From assembly GCA_002308575.1 (NCBI GenBank), contig DBVY01000058.1, forward strand, positions 6,796 through 17,729: 10,934 nucleotides of DNA. Direction: 5' to 3'. Source of the stretch: Christensenella sp. UBA1252 (GTDB taxonomy: Bacteria > Bacillota > Clostridia > Christensenellales > CAG-1252). The notes under the pieces are model-generated. The model did no database searches. It saw only the letters and a program-made list of their open reading frames with translations, and was not told the origin of the DNA. Positions 6,320 through 10,934 of this stretch are shown one piece after another. The number at the start of each line of letters is the position of its first letter. Positions within the stretch are counted from its first letter, which is position 1. The translations under genes were made by a program, and so were the position numbers.

Positions 6320-7494
6320 CCCGACTCGATTTGCTTAAAAAGGGGCGAATACGAACGAAGGCGTTCGACGGCGCGCCGAAGCACGTCCACCGCTTTTTCG
6401 ATTTCCTCTTCGGTGTTTTCCGAACCGAATGAAAAGCGAATCGATGAACGCGCTCTCCCTTCGGAAAGCCCCATCGCAAGAAGGACGTGCGACGGATCGG
6501 CGCTCCCCGATGAACAGGCGCTCCCGAGCGAGGCGGCTATCCCCGCCATATCGAGTGCCAAAAGGACGGATTCTCCGTCCGCGTATTCAAAGCAAACGTT
6601 CGCATTATTCGGAAGTTTTTTATCTTTTTCCGCGCCGTTTACAGTTACGAACGGAATGGCTTTTTCGATCTCCGAAACGAACCGATCACGAAGAAAACGA
6701 ACTCTTTCCGAACGCGCGGAAAGTTCCTCTACGGCAAGTTCGATCGCCTTTCCGAAACCGACGATCGACGGAACGTTATAGGTGCCGCCGCGCATCGAGC
6801 GCTCCTGCTCCCCGCCCGTGATCAGTTTCCCGATCCGAACGCCGTTTCGAACGAACAAAGCGCCGATCCCTTTCGGTCCGTTGAATTTATGAGCCGAAAC
6901 GGACAAAAGATCGACGCCGAGTTCGTTTACGTCTACCGGGATCGCGCCGACCGCTTGCACCGCGTCCGTATGGACGAGGACGCCCATCTTTTTCGCTTCT
7001 TTCGCAATCTCTTTTACGGGCTGGATCGACCCGACTTCGTTATTCGCGAGCATGACCGAAACGAGCGCGGTATCTTCGCGGATCGCGCCGACAACGTCCG
7101 AAACCGAAACGACGCCCTGCCGGTTTACCGGAACGTAGGTTACTTCGTAACCTTTCTTTGCGAGTTCGGAAAGCGTGTTCAAGATCGCGTGGTGTTCAAT
7201 CGAGGTCGTAACGATATGCTTTTTATCCTGTCCGACCGCGTCTGAAACGCCTTTGATCGCCCAATTATCCGACTCCGTTCCGCCCGACGTAAAATAGATC
7301 TCATTCTCTTTCGCTCCGAGGGCGGTCGCGATTTTTACGCGCGCTTCGTCCACCGCAGCGACGGCTTCCCGCCCGAACGCATGGCGACTGCTCGCATTGC
7401 CGAATTTACTTTGAAAATACGGCAACATTTCGGCGAGCACACGCTCGTCGAGAAAGGTTGTCGCCGCATGATCGAAATAAATTCCATTATTCAT
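6304..7494 (-). CDS. iscS: Cysteine desulfurase, NifS/IscS group I
   Basis: PLP enzyme that takes sulfur from cysteine as a protein persulfide, giving alanine, and passes it to Fe-S scaffolds or tRNA thiolation enzymes. The 396 residues start MNNGIYFDHAATT, the family's usual N-terminus. SGGTESDNWAI (70-80) and EHHA (100-103) contact PLP, HTDAVQ supplies D177, and SAHKFNGPKG holds the PLP lysine K203. GSACSSGSADPSHVL carries the catalytic Cys C327 in the long-loop form of group I. Length is normal. No iscU, iscR or mnmA is adjacent; neighbours are glyA (38 bases upstream) and pcrA, so its sulfur acceptor is unclear. No Shine-Dalgarno sequence is visible before the ATG; a stop in the same frame just upstream rules out a longer start. 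NifS and IscS cannot be told apart from sequence alone. Confidence 0.92.
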   Translation of the reverse strand: MNNGIYFDHAATTFLDERVLAEMLPYFQSKFGNASSRHAFGREAVAAVDEARVKIATALGAKENEIYFTSGGTESDNWAIKGVSDAVGQDKKHIVTTSIEHHAILNTLSELAKKGYEVTYVPVNRQGVVSVSDVVGAIREDTALVSVMLANNEVGSIQPVKEIAKEAKKMGVLVHTDAVQAVGAIPVDVNELGVDLLSVSAHKFNGPKGIGALFVRNGVRIGKLITGGEQERSMRGGTYNVPSIVGFGKAIELAVEELSARSERVRFLRDRFVSEIEKAIPFVTVNGAEKDKKLPNNANVCFEYADGESVLLALDMAGIAASLGSACSSGSADPSHVLLAMGLSEGRARSSIRFSFGSENTEEEIEKAVDVLRRAVERLRSYSPLFKQIESGKGNV

Positions 7495-7504
7495 AAAACT
7501 GCTG

Positions 7505-7519
7505 AATTATCCGATAATT
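7505..7519. promoter_or_regulatory. Perfect 7-1-7 inverted repeat before the desulfurase gene, possible operator
   Basis: AATTATC, one base, GATAATT forms an uninterrupted 15-base palindrome, 10 bases before the desulfurase ATG and inside the 38-base gap after glyA. It occupies the place where a ribosome site would be expected. It matches neither the IscR site nor the Fur 7-1-7 box as I know them; its half-sites are ordered opposite to those of Fur. It may be a binding site or a small RNA hairpin, or chance in AT-rich DNA. Confidence 0.35.
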
Positions 7520-7532
7520 ACAAGCAAAAATA

Positions 7533-8786
7533 TTAAAGGATATCGTTTTCGTAAAGCGGGAATTTTTTGCAAAGTTCGATAACCGCTTTCTTGACTCTCT
7601 CGACCGCCGCTTCGCGGTTCTCGATGATATCCGTGATCAGATCCGCTATGTACGCCGCGTCCTTTTCTTTCATACCGCGCGCGGTGATTGCGGGGGTTCC
7701 GATACGGACGCCGCTCGTTACGAACGGTTTTTGGGTGTCGAACGGGATCGCGTTCTTATTGACGGTCACGTGCGCTTCGTCCAAAAGATATTCCAACTCT
7801 TTGCCCGTCATATTTTTGCTCGTAAGGTCGAGAAGCATCAAGTGGTTATCCGTGCCGCCCGAAACGAGATCGACGCCTCGCTCGATGAAACGCTCGCTCA
7901 TCGCTTTCGCATTCAAAACGATTTGGTGTTGATAGGCTTTGAAAGCGGGGGTCAACGCCTCGCCGAACGCAACGGCTTTCGCCGCGATCACGTGCATCAA
8001 CGGGCCGCCTTGGGTGCCCGGGAAGATCGCTTTGTCGATCTTCTTTGCGATCTCTTCGTTGTTTGTCAAAATAACGCCGCCACGCGGTCCGCGAAGCGTC
8101 TTGTGGGTCGTCGTCGTAACGACGTCCGCATATTTTACCGGGTTGTCGTGCTCCCCTGCAGAAACGAGTCCTGCGATATGCGCCATATCGACCATCAGGT
8201 AGGCGCCGACTTCGTCCGCGATCTCTCTGAACGTTTTGAAATCGATCGCGCGCGGATAGGCGGAAGCGCCCGCGACGATGAGTTTGGGCTTGCATTCGTT
8301 CGCAATGCGGCGAAGCTCGTCATAATCGATTCTACCCGTTTCCTTTTTCACGCCGTACGGAACGATCTTGTAGTTTTTACCCGACAGATTGACGGGCGAA
8401 CCGTGGGTCAGGTGACCGCCGTGCGCGAGGTTCATTCCGAGAATGGTATCGCCGACGTCCAAAAGAGCGAAATAAACGGCGAGGTTCGCATTCGCGCCGC
8501 TATGCGGTTGTACGTTTGCGTAAGACGCGCCGAAAAGCTCCTTTACGCGCTCGATCGCGAGGGTTTCGACCTCGTCCACGAATTGGCAGCCGCCGTAATA
8601 GCGCTTGCCGGGATACCCTTCCGCGTATTTATTCGTCAGATGGCTGCCCATCGCCGCCATAACCGCGGGCGAAACGATGTTTTCGCTGGCGATCAGCTCA
8701 ATGTTTTGTCTTTGACGGTTGAGTTCGCGCTCCATCGCGCCGAACACGGCTTCGTCTTGCTTCTTGACAGTGGTTAAATCGATCAT
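7533..8786 (-). CDS. glyA: Serine hydroxymethyltransferase
   Basis: Interconverts serine plus tetrahydrofolate with glycine plus 5,10-methylene-tetrahydrofolate, the main source of one-carbon units for purines, thymidylate and methionine. The 417-residue protein shows [14 protein letters not shown] (29-42), [15 protein letters not shown] (52-66), [13 protein letters not shown] (93-105), [10 protein letters not shown] (121-130), [10 protein letters not shown] with D200 and H203, and the PLP lysine K229 in [14 protein letters not shown]. The C-terminal region includes the substrate-binding segment VRIGTPAIT. Length is typical. A strong ribosome site (AAAGGAG, 6-base spacer) fixes the ATG at 8786; the 13 bases AAAAGGAGAAAAC before it are identical to those before trxA. 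The 91-base gap from trxA shows no clear promoter, terminator or riboswitch, only a possible GGCGG/CCGCC stem. Confidence 0.97.
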   Translation of the reverse strand: MIDLTTVKKQDEAVFGAMERELNRQRQNIELIASENIVSPAVMAAMGSHLTNKYAEGYPGKRYYGGCQFVDEVETLAIERVKELFGASYANVQPHSGANANLAVYFALLDVGDTILGMNLAHGGHLTHGSPVNLSGKNYKIVPYGVKKETGRIDYDELRRIANECKPKLIVAGASAYPRAIDFKTFREIADEVGAYLMVDMAHIAGLVSAGEHDNPVKYADVVTTTTHKTLRGPRGGVILTNNEEIAKKIDKAIFPGTQGGPLMHVIAAKAVAFGEALTPAFKAYQHQIVLNAKAMSERFIERGVDLVSGGTDNHLMLLDLTSKNMTGKELEYLLDEAHVTVNKNAIPFDTQKPFVTSGVRIGTPAITARGMKEKDAAYIADLITDIIENREAAVERVKKAVIELCKKFPLYENDIL

Positions 8787-8877
8787 GGTTTTCTCCTTTT
8801 GTTTTTATTTCGGGCGGATCAACGTTTTATGCGCGCCGCCTCTCTCCCCCCGAAAGAAGCGAAACGCATTCCTTTCT

Positions 8878-9189
8878 TTACTTGATAAGATCTTCCAAGA
8901 TCTTTTCGAGTTCGTCTTTCGGGCGCACGCCGACCGTCTTTTTGACGATCTCGCCCTTTTTCATAAAGATCAAAGTCGGAATCACGGAGATTCCGTAAGA
9001 AACGGCGAGAGCTTCTTCGTCGTCCACGTTGACCGAGCCGAATTCGACCTTTCCTTCGTACGCGTCCGAAAGTTCTTCGACGACGGGCGAAAGCATTCTG
9101 CAAGGGCCACACCAAGTCGCCCAAAAATCAAGGACGGCGACAGGCGCGTTTTTGATCTCGTTGATATTGCTTTGATTTACAACTTTCAT
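8878..9189 (-). CDS. trxA: Thioredoxin
   Basis: Small cytoplasmic dithiol reductant that keeps protein cysteines reduced and serves enzymes such as ribonucleotide reductase. The 103 residues form one thioredoxin fold: VAVLDFWATWCGPCRMLSP with the redox cysteines C27 and C30 in WCGPC, VNVDDEEALAVSYGISVIPT with the cis-proline P71, and FMKKGEIVKKTVG after it. No signal peptide or membrane segment is seen, so it should be cytoplasmic. The ATG at 9189 follows AAGGAG with a 6-base spacer. It stands between an RseC-like membrane protein, itself cysteine-rich, and glyA. The classical WCGPC motif makes this a standard Trx rather than a specialised oxidoreductase. No thioredoxin reductase gene is in the window. 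Confidence 0.96.
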   Translation of the reverse strand: MKVVNQSNINEIKNAPVAVLDFWATWCGPCRMLSPVVEELSDAYEGKVEFGSVNVDDEEALAVSYGISVIPTLIFMKKGEIVKKTVGVRPKDELEKILEDLIK

Positions 9190-9216
9190 CGTTTTCTCCT
9201 TTTTTATAAGTTTCGA

Positions 9217-9230
9217 CCGCGTCAGCGCGG
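9217..9230 (-). other. Small GC hairpin between the rseC-like gene and trxA
   Basis: CCGCG (9230-9226), a CTGA loop and CGCGG (9221-9217) form a compact 5-base-pair stem starting two bases after the preceding stop codon. The bases that follow are not a T-run, so it is unlikely to be a terminator. It could protect or pause the transcript between the two genes. Confidence 0.35.
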
Positions 9231-9231
9231 G

Positions 9232-9708
9232 TTATTCTTCGGTTTTATCCGTTTCGCCTTCCTCGTTTTCCTCTTGCGAAATGGGCGGCGCATTGTCCTC
9301 TTGGTCGATGATTGCGACCATTTTCGGCGCAAACGTTCCCTTTTTACGGATCGAACGATCGATCGTTACGCCGATCGCGACGCCGAGGAGAAGCGCGACC
9401 GCAACGACGCCGAGCAGGATCAAATCCGAAAACTTTCGAAAGATCGCAAGCCCCGCGCCGATTAAAATAACGGGAATGATATAGACGATAAACGCCGCGC
9501 GAAGCACGAACGCGTCGTTCATTTGGACGCCGACCCGATCCCCGGGTTTTGCGTTCAACGCGTTTTTGACCTCGACGTAGACCTTCATCTTATCCCCGTT
9601 CGCGACCAAACACATCTTGCATTTATCGCAGGCGGAGCGACGATCGAAGACGACTTTCGCCGTGCCTCTCTTTTCGTTTACGCTCTCGACGAGCCCAACC
9701 TCGTACAT
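9232..9708 (-). CDS. RseC/MucC-like (SoxR-reducing family) membrane protein with a cysteine cluster
   Basis: The 158-residue protein has the layout of the RseC/MucC family: a soluble N-terminal part beginning MYEVGLVESVNEKRGTAKVVF, a cysteine cluster C27-x2-C30-x2-C33 (SACDKCKMC), a short beta-rich segment with KPGDRVGVQM, then two hydrophobic helices (about 68-90 and 95-116) and an acidic C-terminal tail (about 134-158). Family members in proteobacteria act with the Rsx/Rnf membrane electron-transfer complex to reduce SoxR, or near the sigma-E system. The role in Clostridia is not settled, and no rnf, sigE or soxR gene is in this window. The ATG at 9708 is 2 bases after the aspS stop with little ribosome site, suggesting coupled translation. 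Its neighbour trxA hints at a thiol or electron-transfer role, which is inference. The family call is fairly secure, the function is not. Confidence 0.8.
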   Translation of the reverse strand: MYEVGLVESVNEKRGTAKVVFDRRSACDKCKMCLVANGDKMKVYVEVKNALNAKPGDRVGVQMNDAFVLRAAFIVYIIPVILIGAGLAIFRKFSDLILLGVVAVALLLGVAIGVTIDRSIRKKGTFAPKMVAIIDQEDNAPPISQEENEEGETDKTEE

Positions 9709-9710
9709 TT

Positions 9711-10934
9711 TTATTCTTTTGCGATCGCGATCGCGAGATCGGTCAGTTGCTTTTCTTCGACGGGCGACGGTGCGTCACTCATCAAACAGCAGGCGTTTTG
9801 CATCTTCGGGAACGCGATGACGTCCTTGATGCTTTCCGCGCCGGTCAGTAGCATAACGAGCCTATCCAAGCCGAAGGCAAGACCGCCGTGCGGAGGCGCA
9901 CCGTAACGGAACGCTTCGACGAAAAATCCGAAACGGTTTACGATGTCTTCATCCGTAAAGCCGAGCAAATTAAAAATCTTGCTCTGCATTTCGGGCGTAT
10001 GGATTCTGATTGAGCCGCCGCCCGCTTCCTCGCCGTTGATCACGAGGTCGTACGCCTTGCTTCTGACCTTCAAAGGATCGGTATCCAAAAGCGGGAGATC
10101 TTCGTCCATCGCCGCGGTAAACGGGTGATGGATCGCAACGTAACGCTTTTCTTCCTCGCTGTATTCGAGAAGCGGGAATTCGGTCACCCACAGGAAGTCG
10201 AAGGAATTTTCGGGGATCAAACCGCAATCCTTCGCGATCTTCAAACGAAGCGCGCCGAGCGACGCGGAGCAGACCGCATAGGTGTCCGCGACAAAGAAAA
10301 GGATATCGCCCTTTTCCGCTTGCGTCGCGCGGAAGATCTCGTCCATTGCGCCTTCTTTTAAGAATTTCGCAAACGTCGAGGTTACGCCTTCTTCTTTGAT
10401 TGCCGCCCAAGCAAGACCTTTCGCGCCGTAATCCTTTACGAATTCTCCGAGTTTATCGATCTCCTTGCGAGTAAACTTCGCGGCAAGCCCTTTCGCGTTG
10501 ATACATTTAACTTTGTTGCCCGCGGCGACCGCGTTTTCAAACACGGAAAAACCGCAACCTTTTACGAGATCGGAAAGGTCTTGGAGTTCAAGCCCGAAAC
10601 GGGTATCCGGCTTATCCGAACCGAAACGATCCATTGCTTCGCTATACGGCATACGGCGGAGTTTCTCGGGCATTTTAACGCCGATCAAATCCGAAAACAC
10701 CTTGCGGATCAAACCTTCGGCGACGCCCATTACGTCCTCGCAATCGGCGTAGCTCATTTCCATATCGATCTGCGTGAATTCGGGTTGACGGTTCGCGCGA
10801 AGATCCTCGTCGCGGAAGCACTTCGCGATCTGATAATAGCGATCGAAGCCCGCGATCATCAAAAGCTGTTTATAGATCTGCGGGGATTGCGGAAGCGCGT
10901 AAAACTCGCCGTGATGCACGCGGCTCGGAACGAG
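9711..10934 (-). CDS. aspS: Aspartyl-tRNA synthetase, C-terminal two thirds (cut by window edge)
   Basis: Class II synthetase that activates aspartate with ATP and loads it on tRNA-Asp. The 407 residues present are open to the right edge and begin LVPSRMHHGEFYALPQSPQ. Seen in fragment numbering: QSPQ (16-19, aspartate pocket), motif 2 FRDEDLRANRQPEFTQIDME (40-59), the bacterial GAD insertion in the middle (including FVADTYAV), the GGGSIRIH substrate segment, and motif 3 GGLAFGLDRLVML (350-362) with the ATP-binding arginine R358. The insertion shows the ~590-residue bacterial type. The N-terminal anticodon-binding domain, which would help tell a discriminating from a non-discriminating enzyme, is outside the window. 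Motif 2 has N48 where aspartate is usual (RADRQPEF). The gene is upstream of and nearly abuts the rseC-like gene. Confidence 0.96.
   Translation of the reverse strand, partial: LVPSRVHHGEFYALPQSPQIYKQLLMIAGFDRYYQIAKCFRDEDLRANRQPEFTQIDMEMSYADCEDVMGVAEGLIRKVFSDLIGVKMPEKLRRMPYSEAMDRFGSDKPDTRFGLELQDLSDLVKGCGFSVFENAVAAGNKVKCINAKGLAAKFTRKEIDKLGEFVKDYGAKGLAWAAIKEEGVTSTFAKFLKEGAMDEIFRATQAEKGDILFFVADTYAVCSASLGALRLKIAKDCGLIPENSFDFLWVTEFPLLEYSEEEKRYVAIHHPFTAAMDEDLPLLDTDPLKVRSKAYDLVINGEEAGGGSIRIHTPEMQSKIFNLLGFTDEDIVNRFGFFVEAFRYGAPPHGGLAFGLDRLVMLLTGAESIKDVIAFPKMQNACCLMSDAPSPVEEKQLTDLAIAIAKE

Noticed and set aside
7505..7519. Fur or IscR box before the desulfurase gene
   Set aside because: The palindrome has 7-1-7 spacing like Fur, but its half-sites are in the opposite order, and it lacks the CCC/GGG core of an IscR site; kept only as an unassigned palindrome.
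7731..8777. 348-codon plus-strand open frame opposite glyA
   Set aside because: Same mirror-frame effect; glyA covers the region with all SHMT motifs.
8787..8877. Possible glycine riboswitch or other leader RNA before glyA
   Set aside because: Only 91 bases, without the paired conserved cores of a glycine riboswitch; only one short GGCGG/CCGCC stem is seen.
9352..9377. Clustered GATC-containing palindromes inside the rseC-like gene as a binding array or origin element
   Set aside because: They fall in ordinary codons of the tail end of the second membrane helix and the loop after it, and GATC is common across the whole window.

Overview
All eleven genes lie on the minus strand, so transcription runs from high to low coordinates. 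Two of them, aspS at the right edge and coaBC at the left edge, are cut by the window. Every gene is a conserved housekeeping gene with an intact frame. The gene orders pcrA-ligA and yicC-gmk-rpoZ-coaBC, together with strong AGGAGG-type ribosome sites, point to a Bacillota (Clostridia-like) bacterium. The genome appears to have mid-range GC, a preference for CG-rich codons, and many GATC sites. I cannot name a genus; an uncultured gut-type Clostridia lineage is only a guess.

Right block (10934 to 2119). aspS (aspartyl-tRNA synthetase, C-terminal two thirds) is followed 2 bases later by a small membrane protein of the RseC/MucC type with a cysteine cluster. Then come trxA (thioredoxin), glyA (serine hydroxymethyltransferase), a NifS/IscS cysteine desulfurase, pcrA (UvrD-family helicase) and ligA (NAD-dependent DNA ligase). 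Gaps are 2 to 91 bases. The block reads like one long co-directional cluster covering tRNA charging, thiol redox, one-carbon and sulfur supply, and DNA repair. A candidate internal terminator sits at the end of the desulfurase gene.

Boundary (1965-2118). This 154-base AT-rich gap is the largest non-coding stretch. It holds a candidate intrinsic terminator for ligA and, overlapping its U-tract, a good extended -10 promoter for the next operon. No gap exceeds 300 bases.

Left block (1964 to 1). yicC (endoribonuclease family), gmk (guanylate kinase), rpoZ (RNA polymerase omega) and coaBC (coenzyme A synthesis) are tightly packed, with gaps of 3 and 4 bases and a 1-base stop/start overlap. The remA gene usually found between yicC and gmk in Bacillota is absent.

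I found no tRNA, rRNA, CRISPR array, insertion sequence, phage gene or other accessory system, and no evidence for an undescribed multi-gene system. The points most worth a second look are a 7-1-7 palindrome replacing a visible ribosome site before the desulfurase gene, the RseC-like/thioredoxin pairing, the missing remA, the terminator-promoter overlap, and unusual residues in Gmk.
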